Origin: Planctomycetota bacterium
GTDB lineage: Bacteria > Planctomycetota > Phycisphaerae > UBA1845 > CAIVHJ01
Direction of reading: 5' to 3'
DNA length: 7,297 bases
NCBI GenBank assembly: GCA_022573485.1
Contig: JACZTW010000201.1
Span: forward strand, 1 to 7,297
The notes under the pieces are model-generated. The model searched no databases. It saw only the letters and a program-made list of their open reading frames with translations, and had not been told where the DNA came from. This document shows, in pieces, positions 1 through 6,201 of this stretch (positions are counted from its first letter, which is position 1; each line of letters starts with the position of its first letter). The position numbers and the translations under genes are program-made.

Positions 1-1
1 T

Positions 2-142
2 CTTGCGGAGCATGAGTCGTTTGATTGTAACCCCATCAGACACTTCGTGCAGCTCAAGCAAGCGCTGCGGGAAAGCACTGCTCAAGAGCAGTGGCACACT
101 CATCAATCGACGGCAGAAATGACACTATTCGGCGGCAACTGA
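2..142 (+). CDS. Possible C-terminal end of an unidentified protein (partial)
   Basis: An open frame enters at the left edge and ends at TGA 140-142, giving about 46 residues that finish ...TLFGGN. The composition is hydrophilic and helix-like (segments such as HFVQLKQALRES), which reads more like a genuine protein tail than the competing open frame +3. It would overlap the 3' end of the convergent dacB-like gene by 18 nt. No family can be recognised from this piece, and the frame may be chance, because another frame is also open over the same 120 bases. No membrane segment or catalytic motif is visible. Confidence 0.35.
   Translation, partial: LAEHESFDCNPIRHFVQLKQALRESTAQEQWHTHQSTAEMTLFGGN
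76..93. other. Small perfect hairpin downstream of dacB
   Basis: CACTGCT at 76-82 pairs exactly with AGCAGTG at 87-93 around a 4-nt loop (CAAG). It starts 31 nt beyond the dacB stop codon and could end the leftward transcript, but neither strand has a clear T-run after it. It also lies within the possible partial reading frame 2-142, so a terminator role is only a guess. Confidence 0.3.
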
Positions 143-1603
143 TTTCGGACCGACCAGAGTTCGGCAGACATCGTCGTGGATGCGATTGTAGGGCGCCGTC
201 CCGCCGGGGATTTCGTTGAACAGAACCGAGAACGCATACCACGCTTTCGGGGATGCCCGGACATAGCCGCTCAACGAACGCACGCCGCGCATGTAACCGG
301 TCTTGGCCATCACCCGCCCGGGTATGTCCTTCATTCGTTTGCGCAATGTGCCCCGCGTCGCATTGAGCGACAGGCTGTCCATGAACAGGCTGCCGCCGTC
401 GGAGTCCATGTAGACGTGCCTCAGGATTTGTACGATCTGCCGGGCGCTGGCCCGATTGTCGCGGCTCAGGCCGGAGCCGTCGGCAATGACCATGCCGCTC
501 GTATCAATGCCCCATCCGCGAATCGTCTCCAGCGCGACCGCACCTCCGGCTTGCCAGCTACCGGCCTTACCGGGCCGCCCGTCACTCGCCGGCCGGACTG
601 AAAGCGACTTGATCAAACACTCGGCGAAGAGGTTTTGGCTGTCCCCCAGCGCCCGCCTGAGCACGTCGGCCAGGGGCGTGGAATGAACCGCCAGAATCTC
701 CCGCCCGTGAGAATTGGTCGCGTGGGTCTGAGGAACCGGCGCTGCCCGGCGCACTTCGCCGCGAACGTCAATGCCGTGCGATTTCAACACGGCTTTGAGC
801 ACCTCCCCGGTGAAGATGCCGGGGTCCGGAACCGACACGGACTTGAGTTCAGACTTACGGTTGCACCGGCCTCGGAGTTGGTACAGCGGAGCGCTGCTGG
901 GTCGATGAATCCAGGGCTTGTTTTTCGAGGCAGTCTTGCAACGATTGTCGATGCGGATCCAGGCGGACGGCGGGAAGACTTCAAAGCGGACCAGTTGGCC
1001 CGGCGTGGTCGGGCGGAGCGTGATTTCGATGCAATTGTCGTTGAAATTCAGTCCGCCGACCGGCGCGGCATACCATTTGGTGAGGTCGCTCTCTTCCCAG
1101 GATGGGTGGACCCAGGGCTGCTCAAAGATTTGATCCTCGACAACGATGTCACCCTTGATCGTCGTGATGCCTCGTTGGGTCAGGATGCTCGCCCATTGCT
1201 CGAAAACGTCAGTTGATCGGCCTCCGCGTTCGTCGGCCAGCTTGGAGTCTCCCAGGCTCGGATCGCCGCCGCCGATGAGGATCAAATCATCGCCGTCCAG
1301 CGCCAGGCGCGTGTCGAAAGAGTGAGCCACTCCCAACTTCGCCAAGGCCACGGCGCCCGGGATGATCTTTTGATTGCTCGCCGGAATCAAAACGCGATCC
1401 GCGTTTCGCTCATAGATCATCTTGCCGTCGGGGAGGCTCATCACCGCTGCGCTCACCACGGTTTGTGCGTGAGGCAGCCGATCCAGCAGTTTCTGCAGCC
1501 TGGCAATGCGCTGCTCGTGGTCCGCATGGGCGGCGCTCGTCCAGGTGCCGATCAACAGCCCGCACGCGATCAATGACAACAGACGCGGATTCTGAATGTG
1601 CAT
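125..1603 (-). CDS. dacB: D-alanyl-D-alanine carboxypeptidase/endopeptidase, PBP4 type (peptidase family S13)
   Basis: This 492-residue penicillin-binding protein should remove the terminal D-Ala from peptidoglycan stem peptides, and possibly cut D-Ala-mDAP cross-links, outside the cytoplasmic membrane. Residues 1-27 look like a signal peptide, with a hydrophobic core LLSLIACGLLIG and a likely AHA|D cleavage site. All three active-site motifs are present in order: SNQK (S76 nucleophile, K79), SQN (322-324) and KTG (434-436). Family-typical GGGDPSLGD (111-119) and DGSGLSRDN (375-383) are also there. The length is normal for the family. The frame is open up to 1750, but the longer form would overlap the upstream gene and bury the signal peptide, so ATG 1603 is preferred although no strong Shine-Dalgarno is visible. 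It lies 88 nt behind the zinc-ribbon gene on the same strand. The family call is firm; the balance of carboxypeptidase and endopeptidase activity cannot be read from sequence. Confidence 0.93.
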   Translation of the reverse strand: MHIQNPRLLSLIACGLLIGTWTSAAHADHEQRIARLQKLLDRLPHAQTVVSAAVMSLPDGKMIYERNADRVLIPASNQKIIPGAVALAKLGVAHSFDTRLALDGDDLILIGGGDPSLGDSKLADERGGRSTDVFEQWASILTQRGITTIKGDIVVEDQIFEQPWVHPSWEESDLTKWYAAPVGGLNFNDNCIEITLRPTTPGQLVRFEVFPPSAWIRIDNRCKTASKNKPWIHRPSSAPLYQLRGRCNRKSELKSVSVPDPGIFTGEVLKAVLKSHGIDVRGEVRRAAPVPQTHATNSHGREILAVHSTPLADVLRRALGDSQNLFAECLIKSLSVRPASDGRPGKAGSWQAGGAVALETIRGWGIDTSGMVIADGSGLSRDNRASARQIVQILRHVYMDSDGGSLFMDSLSLNATRGTLRKRMKDIPGRVMAKTGYMRGVRSLSGYVRASPKAWYAFSVLFNEIPGGTAPYNRIHDDVCRTLVGPKSVAAE

Positions 1604-1640
1604 CAAAATCGCAATAGGCCTCGAATGTTCACATGGGGTT

Positions 1641-1660
1641 CGCCGGCCCCGAGGCCGGCG
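1641..1660 (-). other. Intergenic GC-rich hairpin between the zinc-ribbon gene and dacB
   Basis: CGCCGGCC (1641-1648) and GGCCGGCG (1653-1660) form a perfect 8-bp stem with a 4-nt loop. It lies 31 nt past the stop codon of the upstream gene and 37 nt before the dacB start. No T-run follows on the minus strand, so it is not a classic intrinsic terminator. It may be a partial terminator, an mRNA-stability element between two co-transcribed genes, or a REP-like palindrome. Confidence 0.5.
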
Positions 1661-1691
1661 GTCACGCGCAGTAAGTCGGATGGCACAACGA

Positions 1692-2870
1692 TCAATAATC
1701 TCGAGCCCTGCCAGTGATGTTCCATTGCCGGCCCGTACGTCGAAGCTCACTCACGAGACTATCCGCCATCGCAGGATCAAGGTGCAGTGTAGCATCTTTC
1801 CGGCCTCTTTGGACGATGCGCAAGGCTGTGTTCTTTTCTTCGGGCCGGAGGTAAACCCGCCCGCCCGTCGATAAGGAAAACTCGCGCGAGGAAGAGTATT
1901 TGTGAAACGACAGGTGCTTGCTGGTCAGCACGACGCCCGCCTTGCCCAATTCCGCATTGCTGAAATCGGCATCCGGGAAAAAGCCTCGAAACTCCTCATG
2001 GTCCTCGATCTCGCACCACTGCGTGATTTTCCGGCGGACGGCCGTGGGCAGCGACAGCCAGCGGTTCTTCTTCAGTTTCTCACATTCCTGCAGTAAGTGT
2101 TGGTGTTCCGGCGTGTCGCTGCCGCCGTTATTGCGATGAAAGGCCGCGGCGATCAAGAGGTGCGTGATGCGAATCAGGCAGTGCTCACCCTGCGGCTCAG
2201 CGGCCAGCGACGCGTGTATTTCGTCTTCCACGGTGCAATCGCTGCACACAAAAAACGGGAACGGAAGATCAAACGGCTCGGGCAGGTTCTTCAGTTTGGG
2301 CAGCTCCCTCAGCCAACTGGCCCGGCCGTAACCGCTCAGTGGTTGCAGCCGGCCGATCGGTTGATGGTTGATCTCGCGAACGCGCAGCGGATCATCAGCC
2401 GGCAATTTTTCGTTCCAAATGATGAGGTGTACGTTCAGCCGGCGCCCGCGCCCGCAGCAGACACACTGCTTGGGAAACGAATCACGCAGGCGCTCATCGC
2501 CCAACAGGTTCGCCGGAAATTTGAAGTGAGCACCCAATTCATCAACCAGCTCCAGTTCGACGCGCGGCTGGCGGGTAGGACCCGCTGGCGGGCGCCCGCC
2601 GCGCGACGGGGTGCGCCTGGGTGCAGCGGCCTCTTCGCGCTCCACAGATGCAGGACTCTCCGTGATGCTCGAACCGCCCATGACACTGTGCGAGGAGGGG
2701 TCCGCGCCTTGAATGACCCATCCATAGGCTGTTTCCTCATCGAGAGGCTTCTCGCTGGTGATGGTGAATCGTTGCCCGCACTTGCACCGCGCCCGGGCGC
2801 CGATCTTTTCAGGCGAGAGGCGGTACTTTTGGGAACAGTTCGGACAGCGGACGACGATCGAATGAGGCAT
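1692..2870 (-). CDS. Unrecognised protein with N-terminal MJ0042-like zinc ribbon and second Cys4 pair
   Basis: I do not recognise the full-length family of this 392-residue protein. Its N-terminus (residues 7-37) is an MJ0042-like zinc ribbon with C9-x2-C12 and C29-x-C31, a module common in planctomycete proteins. A disordered Ser/Pro/Arg linker follows (about 55-102). A second likely metal site has C136-x2-C139 and C209-x2-C212, separated by about 70 residues. The C-terminal region (about 285-375) alternates short hydrophobic strands (GVVLTSKHLSFHKY...) and ends in a helix, which suggests a PH-like fold; that is inference only. There is no signal peptide or membrane segment, so it is probably cytoplasmic. 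ATG 2870 is chosen because AGAGG lies 6 nt upstream; GTG 2873 is in frame but too close. It is divergent from the M48 gene and precedes dacB. The role is unknown; binding of nucleic acid, protein or lipid are all possible. Confidence 0.82.
   Translation of the reverse strand: MPHSIVVRCPNCSQKYRLSPEKIGARARCKCGQRFTITSEKPLDEETAYGWVIQGADPSSHSVMGGSSITESPASVEREEAAAPRRTPSRGGRPPAGPTRQPRVELELVDELGAHFKFPANLLGDERLRDSFPKQCVCCGRGRRLNVHLIIWNEKLPADDPLRVREINHQPIGRLQPLSGYGRASWLRELPKLKNLPEPFDLPFPFFVCSDCTVEDEIHASLAAEPQGEHCLIRITHLLIAAAFHRNNGGSDTPEHQHLLQECEKLKKNRWLSLPTAVRRKITQWCEIEDHEEFRGFFPDADFSNAELGKAGVVLTSKHLSFHKYSSSREFSLSTGGRVYLRPEEKNTALRIVQRGRKDATLHLDPAMADSLVSELRRTGRQWNITGRARDY
2587..2605. repeat. GC-rich palindrome in the linker of the zinc-ribbon gene
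   Basis: GGCGGGCGCCCGCC (2587-2600) is a perfect 14-bp palindrome in the stretch encoding the Arg/Pro/Gly linker near residues 90-97. The overlapping 15-mer GGCGCCCGCCGCGCG (2591-2605) also occurs at 5119-5133 in the accA tail. Both sites lie in low-complexity, probably disordered protein segments. In GC-rich DNA this may be codon bias, or it may be a small mobile palindrome. Confidence 0.45.
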
Positions 2871-2929
2871 CACGATCCTCTCAGAGTTGTCAACGGCGTG
2901 ACGTGAGCGGGCCGAGGCCCTGCGCTGCC

Positions 2930-2959
2930 ATGATACACGACATCGTGGTTCGCAGGCTA
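2930..2959 (-). promoter_or_regulatory. Weak candidate promoter for the zinc-ribbon gene
   Basis: On the minus strand TATCAT (2935-2930) matches 5 of 6 bases of the sigma-70 -10 box. TAGCCT (2959-2954), 18 nt upstream, matches only 3 of 6 bases of the -35. The 5' leader would be about 50 nt. It would touch the palindrome at 2959-2972. The match is weak enough to be chance. Confidence 0.25.
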
Positions 2960-2980
2960 GCCAAATTTGGCTTCACCACG
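2944..2980. promoter_or_regulatory. Operator-like palindrome in the divergent intergenic region
   Basis: AGCCAAATTTGGCT (2959-2972) is a perfect 14-bp palindrome. It is flanked by a second inverted pair, CGTGGT (2944-2949) and ACCACG (2975-2980), placed asymmetrically around it. It sits between two divergent genes and overlaps the predicted -35 box of the M48 gene, the usual place for a repressor dimer. No regulator gene is present in the window. It could instead form an RNA hairpin, but no T-run follows. Confidence 0.5.
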
Positions 2981-2996
2981 CGAAAGACATTAGAAT
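2967..2996 (+). promoter_or_regulatory. Candidate sigma-70-like promoter of the M48 peptidase gene
   Basis: TTGGCT (2967-2972, 4 of 6 consensus bases) and TAGAAT (2991-2996, 5 of 6) are separated by 18 nt, and the -10 box ends 37 nt before the start codon. The -35 box is the right half of the 14-bp palindrome, so binding there should block this promoter. This rests on motif matching only. Confidence 0.42.
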
Positions 2997-3033
2997 CACA
3001 CCCACTCTGTGTCTCGATTTTGGGAGATGAAGG

Positions 3034-4137
3034 ATGTCTAAGATGTTCATCGGCTTACGCGACGCAAAGCAGTACCACCGCACCAAACTGGTCCTGTCAC
3101 TAATCGGCACCGTGGTGTTTTTGATCTACGCAGGTGCGTGGGTGTGGTGGGGCGGGGCCGGCTTGAGCCGATACGGTGACAACCGCTGGGTCAGCCTGTT
3201 CGTCTATGCCGGGTGCTTCGCCCTGCTGCACGAACTGCTCACACTTCCAATGTCGTACTACGCCGACTACGTGCTGGAGCATCGCTACGAACTCAGCAAC
3301 CAATCGTTCACACGCTGGCTCGTGCAGCTTGCCAAAGGATGGTTGGTCGGCGGCCTGCTCGCGGGCATTGCGCTCGCGGGTCTGTACGCCCTGTTGTGGT
3401 ACGGCGGAGCGCTGTGGTGGTTGTGGATCTGGAGTGGCTGGCTTGGCTTGACCGTCGTGCTCGCGAAGCTCTTTCCGGTGCTCTTGCTGCCGATCTTCTA
3501 CGACTCCGAGCCGCTCAACGACGAACGCATCACATCCAGCCTGACGGCGATGGCCGACGATGCGGCGCTGCGGATCAGCGGGATCTTCAGCTTGGAACTA
3601 TCGAAGGATACCAAAGCAGCCAACGCCATGTTGACCGGGCTCGGCTCAACGCGGCGCGTGTATCTCTCGGACACGCTCCTGGACGCCTTTGAGCATGAGG
3701 AAATCGAAGTGGTGTTCGCCCACGAACTCGGACACCATACACGCGGGCACATTTGGAAATTGCTCGGGCTCTCGGCCGTCGTCAGCACGTTGCACGTCGC
3801 TGTGCTGGCCTACTTTCTGCATCCATACCACGGCTCCGGTCGCGAAGATTTTTCCGGAGCCATCGCCCTGCTGCCATTGATCGCAGTTTGCCTCGGCTTT
3901 TTGAGCATGATCATCAGACCGCTGCACAATGCGATCAGCCGCCGATTTGAGCGGCAGTGCGACAGAGATGCCATCCGGCGGACACGCAATCCGCAGGCCT
4001 TTCGCAGCACGATGACCCGCCTCGCGGAGATGAACCTGGCCGACCCTGATCCTCATCCTTTCATCGAATGGTACTTCTACGATCACCCCGCCATCCGCAA
4101 ACGGATCGCCTTGGCCGACGAATTTGCGTCGGCCTAG
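3034..4137 (+). CDS. Membrane M48-family zinc metallopeptidase (Ste24/CAAX-protease-like)
   Basis: This 367-residue integral membrane protease should cleave peptides near or within the membrane. In bacteria, relatives serve membrane-protein quality control or lipoprotein and precursor processing; the true substrate is not evident. The zinc-binding motif is H230-E231-L232-G233-H234, with E306 (FERQCDRDA) in the expected place for the third ligand. The C-terminal YDHPAIRKRI (349-358) matches the conserved ...HP...RI motif of the family. Hydrophobic segments lie near 18-36, 52-72, 100-125, 127-150, 243-263 and 276-295, the Ste24-like topology, although the protein is shorter than eukaryotic Ste24. 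The start at 3034 has GGGAG at 3022-3026, 7 nt upstream; an in-frame ATG at 3043 is less well placed. It is transcribed alone, divergent from the zinc-ribbon gene and convergent with the accA operon. Prenylated substrates are not expected in bacteria. Confidence 0.92.
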   Translation: MSKMFIGLRDAKQYHRTKLVLSLIGTVVFLIYAGAWVWWGGAGLSRYGDNRWVSLFVYAGCFALLHELLTLPMSYYADYVLEHRYELSNQSFTRWLVQLAKGWLVGGLLAGIALAGLYALLWYGGALWWLWIWSGWLGLTVVLAKLFPVLLLPIFYDSEPLNDERITSSLTAMADDAALRISGIFSLELSKDTKAANAMLTGLGSTRRVYLSDTLLDAFEHEEIEVVFAHELGHHTRGHIWKLLGLSAVVSTLHVAVLAYFLHPYHGSGREDFSGAIALLPLIAVCLGFLSMIIRPLHNAISRRFERQCDRDAIRRTRNPQAFRSTMTRLAEMNLADPDPHPFIEWYFYDHPAIRKRIALADEFASA

Positions 4138-4149
4138 CAGGAATTTTTA

Positions 4150-4308
4150 GCCACAAAGGCACCAAGACACGAAGAAAAGCAATAGAAGTACTCGTCACCA
4201 CGATATCTGCCAATGACGCATGCATGCTGTTTGTTGCAGAGTGTTTGCTTTTGACAGAGGAACAAGAGACGTGATTTCTTTGTCTTTGTGCCTTCGTGTC
4301 TTCGTGGC
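4150..4308. repeat. Inverted repeat with octanucleotide-periodic arms between convergent genes
   Basis: The left arm (4152-4175) is three octamers of the form CACNAAGR: CACAAAGG, then CACCAAGA and a third at 4168-4175. The right arm holds three more on the opposite strand (4306-4283), followed by A-rich CAAAGAAA. With the flanking GC the arms match at 21 of 26 positions when inverted, around about 107 nt of spacer. The spacer has a perfect palindrome GCATGCATGC (4218-4227) and no convincing ORF. The element starts 13 nt after the M48 stop codon and fills most of the gap to the convergent MpaA-like gene, so it could act as a bidirectional terminator. It could also be a small non-autonomous element. 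Confidence 0.6.
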
Positions 4309-4365
4309 CAAATTGGCTTGAGAAGCACGGGGCACGTGTGTCGGCACCCAGGGTTCGAGCGCAGG

Positions 4366-4377
4366 CGGGCAAGCCCG
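4366..4377 (-). other. Tiny hairpin directly after the M14 peptidase stop codon
   Basis: CGGG (4366-4369) pairs with CCCG (4374-4377) around a 4-nt loop, immediately after the TAA at 4380-4378 on the minus strand. The stem is short and no T-run follows, so it is at best a weak 3'-end structure. The rest of the gap from 4309 to 4365 shows nothing else I can support. Confidence 0.25.
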
Positions 4378-5046
4378 TTACTCGATGGCTGCCTGGATGA
4401 AACTCATGACGGCGTCGCGGTTGTCCTGCCAGCATTTCTCATCCGTTTCGTCGGCGGGCAGTTCCAGTGTGACGGTGGGGATCTGGCGCTCATAGCCGGC
4501 CCAGGTGCCCAAGCTGCCGGGCGTGGCGTGTCCAATGTCCGACCGCACCTCGTAGCCGTTCTCCTTGGCCATGGCGCGGGCCAGCGCCTCAGCCGGACCG
4601 TCAAAGTTGACACATTGCCGCTCGCCGTCGATGCAGTGGACCGTCAGAATGCGTCGCGGGCCGTGTCGCCGGATCAATTCCAGGATCAACTGGGTCTCGG
4701 GTTCGCTGCCCGCGCTCGGCCCGCCGTAGTATGCGTCGTCCGGCTCATTCTGGGACCAGTTGGCCGTCGGGAAGTTGCGGTTAATGTCCACTTCGCGACT
4801 GTTCTTGCGCGAACCGCGCTCCAGTCCGTCGGGGTTGAGTTGCGGCACGACGATGAGATGCTCGTGCATCATGTCGCCGATGCGCGTCTGCAACAGTTCC
4901 ACGATGCGGTCGGCCACGAACGCGCTCTGCGGTTCGTCGCCGTGCATTCCCCCGACGATCAGGATGGCCGGCGATTCGTTTTCCAGTTCATAGGCGTGGA
5001 TCGGCCGACCCTCAGCCGAGGTGGCCAGCATGTGTGTCTTGAGCAT
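4378..5046 (-). CDS. M14-family zinc carboxypeptidase, MpaA-like (probable murein peptide amidase)
   Basis: This 222-residue enzyme belongs to the M14 metallocarboxypeptidases and most resembles MpaA, which cuts the gamma-D-Glu-mDAP bond of free murein peptides during peptidoglycan recycling. The zinc ligands are H35 and E38 (GMHGDEP) and H137 (LTVHC). R80 and N89-R90 (VDINRNFP) fit substrate carboxylate binding, and E195 (TLELP) fits the general base. SEPET (114-118) is typical of MpaA-type members. There is no signal peptide, consistent with a cytoplasmic enzyme, and the length is close to E. coli MpaA (about 240). The start at 5046 is 9 nt past the accA stop, so the two are probably co-transcribed and perhaps translationally coupled; only a weak ACGGA precedes it. 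An in-frame ATG at 5031 is possible. The M14 family is certain; the murein substrate is inferred. Confidence 0.88.
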   Translation of the reverse strand: MLKTHMLATSAEGRPIHAYELENESPAILIVGGMHGDEPQSAFVADRIVELLQTRIGDMMHEHLIVVPQLNPDGLERGSRKNSREVDINRNFPTANWSQNEPDDAYYGGPSAGSEPETQLILELIRRHGPRRILTVHCIDGERQCVNFDGPAEALARAMAKENGYEVRSDIGHATPGSLGTWAGYERQIPTVTLELPADETDEKCWQDNRDAVMSFIQAAIE

Positions 5047-5055
5047 GATGATCCG

Positions 5056-6201
5056 TCAGGCAGTTGCGGCGCTGCTTCGCGTTTTCGATGCGACGGTGCG
5101 CTGTCCCAGTGTTCGGTCGGCGCCCGCCGCGCGGGCCGGAGAGCCCGCCGCGCGGGTCTTGCGCCGGCTTGGAGGGCGGTTCTTTCCGGTCCCCGCATCT
5201 GTCTCGAAGAATCTGCCCAGTTCGCGCAGTCGAGTGTAGCGGCGCTTGAGCAGCGTCTCGATGCGCACGCGCTTGATTTCCCGGAGTGTCTGACTGATAT
5301 ACGTTTCGACGTTTTGAATAGCGACCTCGGGATGCCGGTGAGCCCCGCCCATCGGTTCGGAGATGATGTCGTCTATCAAGTCTAGTTTCTTCAGATCCTT
5401 GGCGGTGAGGTGCAGCAATTCAGCCGCCCGTCGGGCCTCATCACCGGTCTTGAACAGAATCGCGGCGCAGCCTTCCGGCGAGATTACCGAGTAAAAGGCG
5501 TACTGCAGCATAGCCACCCGATCGCCCACGCCCAGGCCCAATGCGCCACCGCTGCCGCCCTCGCCGATGACCACGCACACGATGGGCACCCGCAGGCGAG
5601 ACATCTCCATCAAGTTCATGGCGATGGCCTGGGCGATGCCGCGCTCTTCGCTGCCAATGCCCGGATAGGCGCCCTGAGTGTCAATCAAACAGACCACGGG
5701 CAAGCCGTACTTCTCCGCCAATTTCATCTTGGCGAGGGCTTTGCGATAGCCTTCCGGGTGGGCGCATCCGAAATTGCAGGCGATCTTCTCTTTCGTATCC
5801 CTGCCCTTGTTTTGTCCGATGAGCATGACCTTGTGGCCGCCGATGCGCGCGAAGCCGGTCATGATCGCCCGGTCATCCCCGCACGTGCGATCGCCGTGCA
5901 GCTCGACGTAGTCCCGGGCCAGCAGGCGCAGGTAGTCCGGCAGAATCGGGCGATGCGGGTGCCGCGCCACTTGCACGGTTTCCCAGGCCGACAGCCGCGA
6001 ATACGTCTGGCGGGTCATGTTCCTGAGGGAGGTCCGCAGGTTCTTGATCTCCGCCGACAGATCGCGCGGGGATTCGACCTGCAGCGCCTCGATCTTGCCC
6101 AGCTCGTGTTCGATCCGCGCCAACGGTCTTTCGAATTCGAGGTAGCCGTTTCCACTCGCTACGGGGGGTCCGCTCACGCTCTTCGCCCGTGTATCAGTCA
6201 T
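5056..6201 (-). CDS. accA: Acetyl-CoA carboxylase carboxyltransferase subunit alpha
   Basis: AccA pairs with AccD in an alpha2-beta2 carboxyltransferase that moves the carboxyl group from biotin on AccB to acetyl-CoA. The product is malonyl-CoA, the committed precursor of fatty acids. The 381-residue product shows the helical N-terminal region (20-75), QVARHPHRP (77-85), LHGDR (101-105), GQNKGRDT (129-136), PEGYRKA (149-155), GAYPGIGSEERG (177-188), the glycine-rich GEGGSGGALGLGVGD (213-227) and SPEGCAAIL (241-249). ATG 6201 is chosen because AAGAGGA lies 5 nt upstream and the family's N-terminus starts there; the frame stays open to 6339 without family resemblance. Two oddities stand out: Q176 replaces the usual Pro in DTPGAYPG, and an Arg/Ala/Ser-rich tail (about 334-381) extends beyond the usual length of about 320. 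accD is not in the window. The M14 peptidase gene follows after 9 nt. Confidence 0.97.
   Translation of the reverse strand: MTDTRAKSVSGPPVASGNGYLEFERPLARIEHELGKIEALQVESPRDLSAEIKNLRTSLRNMTRQTYSRLSAWETVQVARHPHRPILPDYLRLLARDYVELHGDRTCGDDRAIMTGFARIGGHKVMLIGQNKGRDTKEKIACNFGCAHPEGYRKALAKMKLAEKYGLPVVCLIDTQGAYPGIGSEERGIAQAIAMNLMEMSRLRVPIVCVVIGEGGSGGALGLGVGDRVAMLQYAFYSVISPEGCAAILFKTGDEARRAAELLHLTAKDLKKLDLIDDIISEPMGGAHRHPEVAIQNVETYISQTLREIKRVRIETLLKRRYTRLRELGRFFETDAGTGKNRPPSRRKTRAAGSPARAAGADRTLGQRTVASKTRSSAATA
5122..5156. repeat. 14-bp GC-rich direct repeat, 21-nt period, inside the accA 3' tail
   Basis: GCCCGCCGCGCGGG occurs at 5122-5135 and again at 5143-5156, exactly 21 nt (7 codons) apart. In the protein this gives two RAAG units seven residues apart (350-353 and 357-360). 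Each copy is itself nearly palindromic (CCCGC, 3-nt loop, GCGGG). It lies in the disordered extension, so it changes length without touching the catalytic fold. A 15-mer (5119-5133) overlapping the first copy recurs at 2591-2605 in the linker of the zinc-ribbon gene. Confidence 0.7.

Noticed and set aside
1604..1750. N-terminal extension of the dacB frame to 1750
   Set aside because: It would overlap the upstream gene and precede a clear signal peptide beginning at ATG 1603.
2888..2893. Perfect minus-strand TTGACA, a possible -35 box
   Set aside because: A -10 box at normal spacing would fall on the start codon of the zinc-ribbon gene, leaving no room for the ribosome-binding site.
2097..2906. 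269-residue plus-strand ORF
   Set aside because: It is antisense to the zinc-ribbon gene, whose cysteine motifs and Shine-Dalgarno support the minus strand.
4288..5385. 365-residue plus-strand ORF
   Set aside because: It is antisense to the M14 peptidase and the end of accA, with no recognisable domain and no ribosome-binding site.
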